64,000 nt of DNA from Isoetes taiwanensis (GCA_021234155.1 JAJEKV010000027.1:15096891-15160890); one strand, 5' to 3'; positions 26,973-37,366 are shown, counted from the stretch's first letter. A program made the numbers and translations. The notes: generated by a model not told the origin, from the letters alone.

Positions 26973-28440
26973 AAATAATATTGGTAGACCAAGATCAAAG
27001 CATTGACCATTTATTACAAGACCTCAGCGATTTAACCTTGCGGAGCCTCAAGTATTACCTTCCCGCTCTTACAAATGGTAGAGTCGTAGTCTTCCACCGA
27101 ACCTTCGGCCCACGTGGAGAAGAAGCGGTGCAGATGCTCGTGGTGCTTTCATGTTTCGGGAGATATGCGAGGCTAAATGACCAAGTCGACCATGTCATCT
27201 TAGTGAAGTGGTCTATGGCCCTCAGCATCTTTGACTTCGCGGTTCCACATCTCGCCCGGGGAAGACCTGCGATGATAATTAGCACATGACAATTGAAGAT
27301 ATAGTAGCTTCGACCATCGAGGAATACAAGAGACATTCTCTGAAACTTAGGGCAAAGAGTCGGCATGGCCCAAGGGAAGAAATTTCTAGAAGATCATCCA
27401 GACCACCAGTGAACAGACGTATTAATGATATTATAATATCTTATGTATCAGATATATATGGAATGAATTATGACTTATTTTGTATTGTAAAATGTTTGGT
27501 GATATCATTATTGGCAACAACTAAACACTATCTAACAAACAAGCTCATAATAAGTTGATATAATGCAATTTATACAGCAAGGACACATGGATATAACAGA
27601 GTGCTGCACACTAATCAATCTCAAGGAGCCTTCTAGGCTAGAAGCCCGAAGAATGGCAGTGGAGTCATCTCTTATATGGAGGAGTTCATGCACCCACATC
27701 TATGTGCGAAATTGATGAAAGCGAGGCAGCGAAGGCTACATTAGAGAGATTTCGATGAAAATATTAAAACTCATCGAGCAATAAACCCGCCTCCATGGTG
27801 GAAGATAAAGCCTTAGCATAAAACCGGCAAGACGGTGACTCGATTCGGAAACAAGGGAGTTTGAAGCCCGATTACTTATGCTGCTTCCTCGTAAACTTTG
27901 GGATGCGGTATGCTGAGCGAGTCAAGACTGGCGCAATATCGGCACCATATAATAACACATTGAAACTAGACTCGCAATGCTATCGGCACACACCATCGCC
28001 ATGGCGAAGAGTTTGTTGAATGCTGGGAGGCTATTGAAATTCGAGTGCCACTGCGACTAGCATCCACCATATGAACAAAAAGTTATGATGAATTGGTCAG
28101 GCCCGAAGACCTGATGCATGTGCTATTGAACACGTCTTCGATGTGGATGTTGGGATCATATCTTTAGGAGGTCATAAGTATCCAAGCTCAGTTATGGCCT
28201 CGAACACTCACCTGACAAGTACATATGTTTCATGATGCATATTTGTATATATGTAGGTTTACAGCCAAACATCCTTAATGTGCTACGGTTTTCCCTCGAA
28301 AGCCGCCGGGCAAGGTTTTTTAATCCAAGGTAATAAGTGCTGCGCTCCTTTATTGAATCCCATGAAGGTTGACCTCCATAAAGATGAGTAAAAATCAATT
28401 CAAGGATATTTTGAACTTTAAAACCTTGTATCTTTTTTTA
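26973..28440 (+). other. Unit 2 internal region, 5' half
   Basis: An open frame at 26897-27289 overlaps the LTR end and primer-binding site, so it is not a clean gag start. Its translation has no clear gag motif. The rest matches unit 1 (20870-21110 and 21840-22620), with deletion of the gag-like remnant. Confidence 0.4.
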
Positions 28441-28858
28441 GCGGTATAATAACAGCTTCCTTTTTCAACCTGAAGTCGAATTATATAGATAGAAGAAATC
28501 ATGGAATCGCAGTCAAAATTACGACCGGGCGGATAGACGATCTGATTGAATAGCGCAAACAGTGCCATTAGTTTTCTTACGAGGTGTATTCGAGTGGCGA
28601 AATTAGAATCCTAGAAGTGGATTCTATATTTGCCGGTTGAATTAATGAAGTTAGAGGAGAATATATAGAGAGCGAAGAAATTCGGATTAAGCAAGGCAAT
28701 TTCCATACATTGGCTATATAAGGATACAATTTGCGGCGGCTTGTTGTTTGAAGATATTTGCTTGATTTATATAAACAGATCAAGGGACTTGATTAAATTC
28801 ATTACTGCTACATGAATTACCTACCTTTGATCGCGTCTTCTAATCCGTACTGCTTAAT
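28440..28858. other. Segment unique to unit 2
   Basis: This ~420-bp stretch replaces the second copy of the duplicated segment found in unit 1. The homologous sequence resumes at TTAGTGTTATCACTTCCTTCC (near 28859; 23181 in unit 1). No motif was seen in it. Confidence 0.5.
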
Positions 28859-30467
28859 TTCTTAGTGTTATCACTTCCTTCCTCTTTATGCTTCTTACAT
28901 TTCTGTTTTTTCCTCTCTTCTCACGTTTCTGTTTCCTAACCTCTTTTTGCCATGTTACCATGTAATCCTCTATGCCATGTCACTTCTCTCTTTTAATTTT
29001 TATCTATTATTAAAGTTAGATACAAAATTTATCGCATCACAACCAAAAGCTCCTCATTGAGGCCCTTTTCACACGTAGTCTTATTCTATGATGATTTTAC
29101 TGCCATTGACATGTCTCAATAAAAATGGTTTCACACTACTCCAAAATAGCAATTGAAGCCCACCTACAGATCGATTTAATTGAAGCCCAGCTACAACCAT
29201 TGTAAATTCAATCTAGAGACTGAAATCTGACCCAAAACGCAATCTGCAGATCCAAAATCAAATTTTGAAGACCAAAATCCGACCAAAATCTAAATCTGAT
29301 GCTTTGTCCTCCAAGAATCCACCTGCTTTGTCCTCACTTGAAGTAGCATGCTCTGTCCTCCAAGAATCGGCATGCTCTGTAAGTCTTCCATATTTTATAT
29401 ATGCCTTCCATATTTTATGTATGCCTCCAAAACTCGATCTGCTCTCTTCTTCAAAAATCAACATTCTCTGCTTGAATTTGATGCAAAAGGAATCGATATG
29501 CTCTCCTTGAAAAAAGAAATTCAAACCAGAAATAAACGAATTCAAACTTTTTTCTTTTCCTGATATGATTTGATGGAAGTCCTAGGTTTGGCCTTGGATT
29601 GTAGATTTATTTTGCTTGGGGGTGTTTTTGGCCTTGGATTATAGATTTATTTTGCTTGGGGGTGTGTTTGTTGGGGAGGGGGAGGGGGGGAGAAGGGGAA
29701 GAGACACCATAACTGTAGGGAACTCAAATAAGTCGTGTGAAAGCAGTTTAAGCTTGTATGAAAGCAATTTTATCTTATTTGCTTATGTGGATCACTAGGA
29801 ATTCTTAATGAATGAGATGTTTAAGGAAGAGTGTGAAGAGGCCCTTATAAGGTAAACTTTGTTTCACTAATAGAATGAAAGTCTTTAAAGCAAGCATTCC
29901 GTACGAGAAGTTTTGATAAGGATATAATATACTACCAAAAGAAGGAATAAAGCATAAGGGCAAAACTAGATTCCATAGCTTAAAGCCATGGGATCCTTTA
30001 TGTCCACACTATTTGTCCACACTATTTAAGCCAACCTTTACATCCACACTATTTGAGTTATGCTGTGTTCTAACATGTGTCTCTCTTTTACCTTTATAAG
30101 GTGTACCAAGCCAATTATATTGTGCCATGCAATCATATTGTGCCAGTGAAGACTATGAAATGATATTTCTAAGTGAGTCCAGACGAAAAGTAAAGAGAGT
30201 CAAGTCCAAAACGGCGGCTCGGAGAGAGAAAGAGACATAAATGCATTATTGAGAAGGAGAGTCAGAAAAAGAAATGTGAACTTTTAGAAAGAAAAACAAC
30301 AAAGCAAACGAATAGAAAAATAACAAAGCAAACCAATGAAGACAATAAATGGCAAGAGAAAGTGCCTCCATATTCCATGGGAAGCAACAAATACTTTTGC
30401 ATTAAAAAAAGCCACTGCACAAACCTTTAGAACCAAATGCTTCACATAAAATTCGAACATCATCAAC
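28859..30467 (+). other. Unit 2 internal region, 3' half
   Basis: Closely matches 23181-24883 of unit 1, sharing CTTTGTCCTCCAAGAATC, TCTTATTTGCTTATGTGGATCA and GAAATGATATTTCTAAGT. This is the best-conserved part of the tandem pair. No protein motif was recognised on either strand. Confidence 0.55.
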
Positions 30468-30471
30468 CGCG

Positions 30472-30490
30472 GTGCAGCGAGGGGCTGCAC
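30472..30490. other. GC-rich hairpin at the transposon edge, downstream of the CDF gene
   Basis: GTGCAGC-GAGGG-GCTGCAC forms a perfect 7-bp stem with a 5-nt loop. It starts five bases after the end of tandem unit 2 and lies within the expected 3' untranslated region of the minus-strand CDF-type gene. Confidence 0.6.
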
Positions 30491-30550
30491 ACTAACTTAA
30501 AAGGGAGAATATATACAAGGAAAAAGGAGCGGGAGAAAGGAAACGATAGG

Positions 30551-31788
30551 CTAGTTACTTTCTTGGAAAGAGACAGAACGGGCGATGGCAGCGGGGTTAG
30601 CGTCGGAATGGGCATGGAGGCGATGACAGGAAGAGTCCGGTTTGGGCTGGAAGGCTTTGAAGATGCTACCGGGGTGGAGGGAGGGGGGTGACTGGGAGAG
30701 CTCGGAGAGGACGCGGGTGACCGGATTGGCAGGTTCGCCACAACGTTGAGTTTTGGGGACCCATAAAAAGCCATCTCCGCTTCCTTCCGGGTAGGGTTTC
30801 TCCCTTTCGTGCTTTCCTAATTTGGTCATGGCCATTGCCATGGGCCAATTTGCACTGCCCCAGCCTCCGGCCCCCCACACGGCCCCCGGCCATGGCCACA
30901 CTGACGGAATATTCCCAACTGACGGCATATTCCCACTCCCGCCTCCGGCGCTGCTCTTCATCGCCAGATTGTACCCGAACGACCATGCTTTATCCAACAG
31001 CGCTACCGGAACTGACCCGCCCCACGCTTCCGCGGCATTTTCCGACGCTATTACCGGCGTCTCTGACCCAACCGGCGATCCGCTGGAAACCTCCGAATCA
31101 GACCGCTTGCAAACCTGCTTCGCCGGTAGCTCAACCGCATGAGCGCTCTCCGGCATTAGACTCGAAAATGCCAGATTAAACCCTGGTCCAGTTCCATGGC
31201 TCAAATTCGTGATGATGCTACCGGAAGACGACGGTTCCGCGCACATATCCAGCCTTGATTTTGCTCCCTGATCCGGTGCCTCCGACCGGACCAGCCCGTC
31301 CTGCAACACATGCCACTGCTGCGCCGAGTTGCTGTGCTTGTTCTTCCGTCGACCGGCTCCAACCGGTACGTTCCTCAGCATCCCTCCCCTGCTGTCCAGT
31401 AGCGCTGGCAGTTCTTGCAGAAATGCCTCGGCTGATTCACATTGTAATTGTTGTAGTAGCAGAATTTAGTGTCTAAACTGTCGCACCTCGGGCAAGGTAC
31501 CGGCTTGTCCGGTTTCTTGGGTGTTTTATCTGTGGAGATTCCCATGCCTGTATCTTCACCTTCTCCTTCCGGCGCTCCCGGTTCCAGCTTCTGCTTTGCC
31601 TGCTGATTCTGCACCGAATTCTGATTCTGTTGCAATTTTTTGTTTTCTTTCTCCTCGGATTTTAAATCCGGCGAATCATTTCTTCCTCTTTCTTCTTCTT
31701 TCGTGTCTTCTTCGCTACCGCTGTTACTTCCTGACGAACTCCCTAACTCTTCACCAGAACGAGGAGTAGATTCATCATCAATCACTTC
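30551..31788 (-). CDS. CDF: CDF-type gene, exon 2, with Dof domain and C-terminal CDF motifs
   Basis: Begins [14 protein letters not shown] after the acceptor. The zinc-binding Cys pairs occur in PCPRC and CKNC, with the Dof-specific [13 protein letters not shown] stretch between them. After the frame break the sequence continues in one open frame of 276 codons to the stop at 30551. Confidence 0.88.
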
Positions 31789-32117
31789 CTGTTGCAAGTA
31801 ATAAAAACATTTAACCCAGCTATACAGAAAAATTGACAGAAAATCTGTCCAAAAACAGACCCAGAAATTCATATCCAATATGGAAAATCTATCACAGAAA
31901 TTTATCACAAAAATCTACCCACAAATTTTAAACTTAGGCTTACCGGAATCGGAGACCTTGGCCTCGCTTCTCCAGCCGAAACCACCATCTCAGTCGTGCC
32001 CGAACACGAAATTGTCTGCCCAAACAGCTTAATCCTCGGATCGGACCCTGCCGTTTTGCAATCTGGCTTCTGATGGCCAAGCCTTTCTTCCATAATCCAT
32101 TTCCTCACCTTCGACAT
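30551..32117 (-). CDS. CDF: CDF-type Dof zinc finger transcription factor, two exons, apparent frameshift
   Basis: Exon 1 (32117-31944) encodes 58 residues, including [12 protein letters not shown], the N-terminal motif of Cycling Dof Factors. A 155-bp intron (GT..AG) follows. Exon 2 (31788-30551) has an acidic, Ser-rich stretch, then the Dof C2C2 zinc finger beginning [20 protein letters not shown] and continuing through [11 protein letters not shown]. The usual [13 protein letters not shown] block that completes the domain follows in another frame. The C-terminal half keeps CDF features: [24 protein letters not shown] and [15 protein letters not shown] before the stop at 30551-30553. CDFs are nuclear DNA-binding repressors of CONSTANS-type flowering genes. 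The frame is interrupted at 31382-31389, where eight bases replace an expected six, so as given the protein stops just after the fourth zinc ligand. Every other part looks intact. Either a recent loss or a sequence error is possible; an intact gene is quite plausible. Confidence 0.93.
31382..31389 (-). other. Apparent +2 frameshift in the Dof domain
   Basis: On the coding strand the sequence between the codon for Ala of YWTAG and the downstream ATG (31381-31379) is GGGGAGGG, eight bases. Dof proteins have Gly-Gly here, six bases, followed by two residues and then RNVPVG. GGAGGG would restore the frame, so two extra G bases in a purine run are the simplest explanation. G-runs are prone to sequencing error. 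Confidence 0.8.
31789..31943 (-). other. CDF-type gene intron
   Basis: A 155-bp intron between GTAAGC (donor) and TTGCAACAG (acceptor), with a T/A-rich body. Both junctions are in phase 0, so joining the exons leaves the frame open. A single intron before the zinc finger is the usual CDF gene layout. Confidence 0.85.
31944..32117 (-). CDS. CDF: CDF-type gene, exon 1
   Basis: Starts ATG at 32117 and runs 174 bp in phase 0. The splice donor CCG|GTAAGC has a near-consensus intron start. It carries [11 protein letters not shown], which marks the CDF subgroup of Dof proteins. Confidence 0.88.
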
Positions 32118-32423
32118 ATTTCTTCTTCGTCGGAATCCCTCTGAATCGCTCCAAGTGCACCGGATTATCCTATCCCAGCATAATCTTATTCCAAAACCAG
32201 ATTCAACAAATCTGACAAAAGTTTTGGGACATTTATAGATTCATTCAAAAGTGCCCAAAAGGCGAGATCCAAAATCCAAAATTGGGAAGAAACGATCGCT
32301 AAAAAGGACCCAAAAACGGACCAAAGTTATCTAAAGTTCACAGACCAATTGAGGAGAATTGGCAGGGAAGCTAAAATCGAAGCTTCTCAAGTCCGGCAGG
32401 GAAGGGAAAAAGAGCAGAAAGGG

Positions 32424-32432
32424 TTAAATAAG
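32424..32432 (-). promoter_or_regulatory. Candidate TATA-like element of the CDF-type gene
   Basis: On the minus strand CTTATTTAA is followed by a pyrimidine-rich stretch (CTCTTTTTCCCTTCCC), like the Y-patch of plant core promoters. It lies ~310 bp upstream of the ATG. The match to TATAAA is weak, so this is tentative. Confidence 0.3.
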
Positions 32433-32728
32433 AAAGGAAGGCCTAAAAAAAGAGGGCATTTGTGGGCGACAGATGTTGGGCCATAGCTGTGGAGGAGGAG
32501 CAAGGCGCGCGCAAAAATACGAAGGGAGAAAAACGAATAAAAGTCCTTTGCCTTTCCCCAAACCGGATTGGAGCGGGGGGTTGAGGTCCGGAAAGCGCAA
32601 AAAACAAAGGAAATAGATATGGGATGACACCCGCCAAAAATAGAAGTAGGGCATTTTAGAAGGGCGGGTTGGCAAAGCTTTTGCTTTATTTGGCGGAGGC
32701 GGGGCTGGATCATTTTAGAGGGAGTCCT

Positions 32729-32808
32729 ACGTGGCATGTTGGGAGGCCGATTTTTGGTGGATACGTGGCGGCGGACACGTGGCTCCCACAGACACCCTCT
32801 CCCACGTG
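32729..32808 (-). promoter_or_regulatory. Cluster of four ACGTG / G-box cores upstream of the CDF-type gene
   Basis: ACGTGG occurs at 32729-32734 and 32763-32768. CACGTG occurs at 32776-32781 (within ACACGTGGC) and 32803-32808. Four cores in 80 bp is far above chance. ACGT cores bind bZIP and bHLH factors such as the light and ABA regulators of plants. The cluster lies ~610-690 bp upstream of the CDF ATG, in a GC-richer island that differs from the surrounding spacer. Confidence 0.7.
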
Positions 32809-32869
32809 AAGTTGGGGGCCATTGCTTTAGCCGAGCCATGAGTTCCCTTCTTTTAGACCTCCTTGGCCC

Positions 32870-32905
32870 CAGTTCCTTTTGTCTTCTCAGTTCCTTTTGT
32901 CTTCT
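32870..32905. repeat. Perfect 18-bp tandem duplication
   Basis: CAGTTCCTTTTGTCTTCT occurs twice with no gap (32870-32887 and 32888-32905). Confidence 0.95.
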
Positions 32906-33134
32906 GCCTCCACTTCTCTTTTCCCCTGGTCCTTCCATCTACAACTGTCAAATTTCGCTGTTTCAATTCAATTCAAATCCCTACCTCATCATCCCCCTCT
33001 GCTCGATAGCTATGTCCTCCAATCCTCTTCTCACTGGCCCCATCTTCCCTCGTTTAGTTCCTACCAAACCATTTATTGTCCCATTACACCTCCCTAATCC
33101 TTCCCTCTAAGTATATTATCGTCCCCTGTCTCCT

Positions 33135-34171
33135 TCAGCTCATTATTTTAGCCTCCTTATTCCTTCATTTCATTATTTTAGCCTCCTTATTAAGCTGTCT
33201 AAACGTGTCTTAGACGATGACTTACACTTAATACACTGCATCTCCGAATATTCCATCACGTTCAATTGTATATTAGCTTTACTTTCTCTTGACATTAGCT
33301 TTACTTTCTTTGGACATTCGCTCGGCAAAACTTTCTATCTACCTGCCGACTACATCTGATTAGTTTATACTTGATCTTTAATGGTCTACCTACTTGATAT
33401 TTAATGGTATACCTGGGGGTGAGCAATCTAAGCTAAACAACCTTAAAGTACATGATGGTTCCTTGTTAATCTGGTCTACTCTCATCTAGATTTAATCATC
33501 CAATAGTTTTATGAGCCCGATGACTACCTTCCCAAATTTCTCATTAGATTATCTCTTCTTTTTAGTTTCATCATGCTCTCTTGAAATTTGCTTTGCGAGT
33601 AAACTTTACTTCAGATGTTGTACATGTATAACATACATTGCAATGTGACTTTTGCCCGATTGGCTTAAGTGATTGGTTTAAGTGCAAAAGAAGTGTCCCT
33701 TCTATTTTAACTTTTTGTCTTTTCCTTTTCTCGAGCCATGCCTTGCACGAGAGATGCTTGTCTATGATATTATTGTTTTTTAAAAGTTAGGTAGAAACGA
33801 AGAAAGCTCTTTTCTTTCTTCTATACCTTACACATTTTTTTTTCGTGTGTTAGGTACTACCTATAAGTCATGTTGTGTTGATTTTGTGGCTTTAATCTTT
33901 AAGGCATGTTGCAATTGCCAAAGTTTATTCTCTTTGCACTTTCATCCCTCGGTTTTGTTCATGGTGGATAATTATTGTCATTAAGGACAGTTTGATTTTA
34001 AATAGTGGATAAATATTGTCAATTGAAGATAGTTTGATTTTAAATAGATGTTGCGTAATTGCAATTAACTATATACCTATTATCTTCTACACGTGTCGCA
34101 ATTAGTGAATGAGATCTTAATAAATAAACAAATGAAGTACTGAATGAGATCTTAATGAATAAACAAATCAA
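33135..34171. repeat. Series of short tandem duplications
   Basis: Four independent two-copy duplications of ~22-42 bp lie within ~1 kb: 33135-33192, 33272-33315 (ATTAGCTTTACTTTCT units), 33964-34048 (GGATAAATATTGTCA and AGTTTGATTTTAAATAG units) and 34106-34171 (TGAATGAGATCTTAAT units). Copies are nearly identical. Confidence 0.8.
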
Positions 34172-34390
34172 GCTAGATAGGTACAAAATGGATAGAAACA
34201 TGGATGAGATGAAAGCATGGGATCGACATGTGGTCCTACAATTGTTGTGAAGGATAAACGCCATCCACAAGAAAAGCATAAAAAATTTGTATGGGGCTGG
34301 GACATATGCCTAGCTTGGTCAAATAAATCAATAGTGGGACAATGGAGCCACATACATTAGTGTCACCTTTATGAAGTGGCTTTTACACAC

Positions 34391-34398
34391 TATAAAAG
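34391..34398 (+). promoter_or_regulatory. TATA box-like site, no gene assigned
   Basis: CACACTATAAAAGGGATG matches the plant TATA consensus well and is followed ~30 bp downstream by a pyrimidine-rich stretch. No downstream protein frame was recognised, so this may belong to an old LTR or an unrecognised transcript. Confidence 0.3.
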
Positions 34399-36905
34399 GG
34401 ATGTAGACACTTTTGCTTTTGTCCCATCCCTTTTCTCTCATCCCCTCGGCACTTTTCATCCAGAGTGGACACAGGGATTTATGCGAATCTGGGGCATGCA
34501 TTGTCTGCCTTGTATTTGATTCGCCCTTTGGCTGCCTTGTATCTGATTATGTGTTTCTGATATGTTGGCCCACTGCAGAAAAGTGTGCTTAAAATAACAT
34601 GGTTCTAAGACCAGGACTTTACTTTTTGTAGGAAGAATGATAGATGCAATATGTCTAAGAATAAGAATCTACCATAAGTTGTGTGAGTGGATAAACAGTC
34701 TTGTATTTTTTATTGCTCAAGTGTGCCAAATGCCATAATTGTGGGTTAGATATTTGTAGCCACAAGTCCATGATCTCAGTTTTGGCTTGTAATATTAGCA
34801 ACACCCACCACAATGGCGAAGTTGACTGTTAAACTTCCGTGCTTTTGAAGTAGTTGAGACTAAGAAATTCGTGCACAGAGTTTAGGTCAAATACTATTTA
34901 TGGAGGATTAATCATCACAGTGTATATTTGATTTTACTACGCACTTTGTTTGTTGCTTACACTTCCTTGTTTACTATATTGTTGCTACCCGACCATGCAC
35001 ACATGCATTAATATATAATCCGAGGATATTGGCAAACTTTCTACATTGGAATATTTAAGATGTGGTAATCATTAACAAACGTGTTATCCCTCTACCAAAC
35101 ATTTAATGACGCAATAATAGCTCATAAGAAAAAGACTATCATGGGTCAACTTTCATCTTGACCATCCTATCAAATATATATAGTGTTTCCATGGAAATCT
35201 GATATGACGATGTATACTTTTGGCATTTTGCTTCAGCAAAAAGTCACTTTTCGTTTTGCATGATATTCTTATTCAATAGTTTAGTGTACGAGTTTAATTG
35301 TATCCACATGTTTGCAGTTAAAAAATTAAAAGGTCAACTAATGTGAAGAGCAATTATGCGTATTACGTGTACATAAGTACGTCATTAACGTTGAACATTT
35401 TACTTAGGGCAATTTATCTTGTCATTACTTGCATAGGGGTTCTAAGATCACCTATTTTAACTTACATTATTAAGTATTATTATGTGATATTTCCCATGCG
35501 CGTATAGGTTTTGCAATCATCTAGCACTACCAACCTTCTATACTTCTTGGAAAATAATGTGAAGTAGGAAAAAGTAATAAACTCAACCTTGTTAATTTGG
35601 GATTTTTAAGTTTTGATTTCTAAAGCTTCTAAGATGCTGAGTTACAGAAGTTCACTTCAAGGAACACTTCCAGTTTGCCAAATGTGCTTACGTTTTTACG
35701 TAATGTGATTTTAATCCATGGATTCCTCCCTTATCGTCGAAATAGCATCTTTGTAGGATGCCGCACGGAAACAAGCGTCATGCGGCTCGATTAGCATCTA
35801 CAAGATATGATAGCTAAAATTTCCTTTCGATCCGGCAAAGGTGATTTGGCAGGCTTTTTAAAGGGAGTCTAATGGCTAAATTTACACATGTTACGGTACT
35901 TTTATGATTTTTATTGCTCATGAATGAGGTATGCATCTTAGAAATATGGATAGCCTGGCTTTAAGTTTTTCCCTCCTTATCCTATTTTTTAGAGTATTGA
36001 TGCGGGGCAGGGCGTCATTTATTGTGATGCTTACAGTGCTCAAAGGCTGGGCCCTTTCGAGAAATAGAATTGTGCCATAAGGGATTTCGGTTTGGCCTAA
36101 AAATGTTTTGGAAATTTTTTAATCATTTCCCTGAATTCCTAGAGTTTCTACACAGCCGAAGAAACTTCCAGTTTGCCAAATACCATAGATTTTTGCAAAT
36201 TATAATTTTGGTGTTCCTCCCTTATACGTTGGGTAAGCTGTGTCTAGCCGAAAGGATTCATTTGCTTGAGCTATAAGACTACGATCTTGTGTGCTCTGAG
36301 AGCTTCTGGTAGAGATATATAGTTTTCTACTCATATTTGGCATTTATTGCTACTCATTGTATTATGTCCCATAGACCAAATGGTCTCCGAGGACGTTAAA
36401 AACTAATTGAATTCTTTGAAGATCTAAACAAGTCACCTTGTTAGAGTGTTACTTGTTTCTCTTCTCTCATCTCTTTTAAACTCCTCCAATAATTGCTTGT
36501 ATTTTTTTTATTGAAGCTGCTCTGATCTCCATTGCTTATATCAAATCATGTACGTATAAGAAATCGATGGGAGACTAGTTTGACTCCTATCAGTCCCTTA
36601 AGTTTTGGTAAGCTAGGCATTTTATAACAAAGTACGCTTCATCGCGTTGGATAGACCATATACCTTACATTTCTTGGCTGCTCCTTGAGGTACAAGCCCC
36701 CATCATTAACTTCAGCCCTAAATTAGGCGTGAGCTCAATAAACTGCTGATTGTGTGTCTCTTATTGCATAGATATAAGCACAGAAGATATGGCATTGCTT
36801 TTAGCTCCGAGTTAGCTCTGAGTTCATAATTGCTCGAATATCACAAACATGGTTCGTAGCACAAAATGAATACATTGAAATACAAAAAATACATTGAAAT
36901 ATTGG

Positions 36906-37286
36906 CTAGGAATCTTCCTCATCTTCTAGCTGAAGCTTAAAGCCGTGTTCTCGTCCTCCACCATTTCCGGGCTTCTGCTCCGACTCTTCTAGGGCCAAAA
37001 GTATTGTAGGCGGTTCGAACACCTACGACCTGCGCCCGTTGCTTACCTCTTGTACAAAGAAGGTTTTACGCAAGGAAGCTTCGATGTCGCTCGTTTAGAG
37101 AGCCCTCGTGAAGGACAATCCAGATCCATTTGCCTCAATATTCTCGGCCCGCCCGGTGTTTGTTATTCTCTTAAATGAATTTCTTTGAATCTCGCTGCAT
37201 ACCGGCAAAGGGGTAATATCCAGAATTTCAGGCGAGCGGAGGTTCTGGCGTGGCCATACTGAAGATGATGGAATCACGGATGCCAT
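36906..37286 (-). pseudogene. Candidate gene start or broken first exon, unknown product
   Basis: On the minus strand an ATG at 37286 in good context (CATCATGGCATCC) opens a frame beginning MASVIPSSSVWPRQNLRSPE. A TATAAATA box lies ~80 bp upstream (37367-37374) and the leader between them is pyrimidine-rich, as in plant 5' leaders. The frame meets a stop at 37095-37097, then continues in the same frame with TSDIEASLRKTFFVQE and a strong splice donor, GAG|GTAAGC. Beyond the possible donor the same frame meets another stop and then reads an acidic tail, ending at 36906. I do not recognise the protein. The Ser- and Arg-rich N-terminus could be an organelle-targeting peptide, but that is a guess. 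It could be a broken gene or a first exon with an error. Confidence 0.35.
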
Positions 37287-37366
37287 GATGGGAGGTGGAA
37301 GGGGTGCGGTGATGGAAGGGAGGAAGTGGAAGATTGGAAGAGGAAGGCGGAGTGCTACATGATTCT

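Larger units (their letters stand above)
24884..30467 (+). mobile_element. Tandem unit 2: LTR plus internal region
   Basis: This 5.6-kb unit repeats unit 1 in the same order and starts at TGCATATGTTTTGC. Its LTR-like part (24884-26960) is followed by an intact-looking primer-binding site. Its internal part lacks the gag-side segment found in unit 1 and has gained a ~0.42-kb segment (28440-28858). It ends at CATCATCAAC (30467), exactly the position where an LTR begins in the other copy, so a third LTR is missing. The 3' end lies 83 bp from the CDF-type gene's stop codon. Confidence 0.7.
32906..36900. other. A/T-rich spacer upstream of the CDF-type gene
   Basis: No convincing coding region on either strand. 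It holds short tandem duplications at 33135-33192 (CATTATTTTAGCCTCCTTATT twice), 33272-33315, 33964-34048 and 34106-34171. It also has a TATA-containing promoter-like site at 34391 and two diverged copies of a ~100-bp segment containing CTTCCAGTTTGCCAAAT (about 35630-35760 and 36140-36245). Confidence 0.5.

Noticed and set aside
16613-30467. Helitron-type tandem array as explanation for the dimer
   Set aside because: The unit ends do not show the 5' TC and 3' CTRR with preceding hairpin, while an LTR-like TG..CA segment followed by a primer-binding site is present.
30437-31476. Plus-strand and alternative minus-strand frames across the CDF-type gene
   Set aside because: They are shadow frames of the GC-richer coding exon. 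Only the minus frame with Dof and CDF motifs has family features.
32387-33110. Frames of 183 and 124 codons upstream of the CDF-type gene
   Set aside because: They lie in a GC- or pyrimidine-rich promoter-like region on opposite strands, with low-complexity Pro/Ser/Leu composition and no motif.
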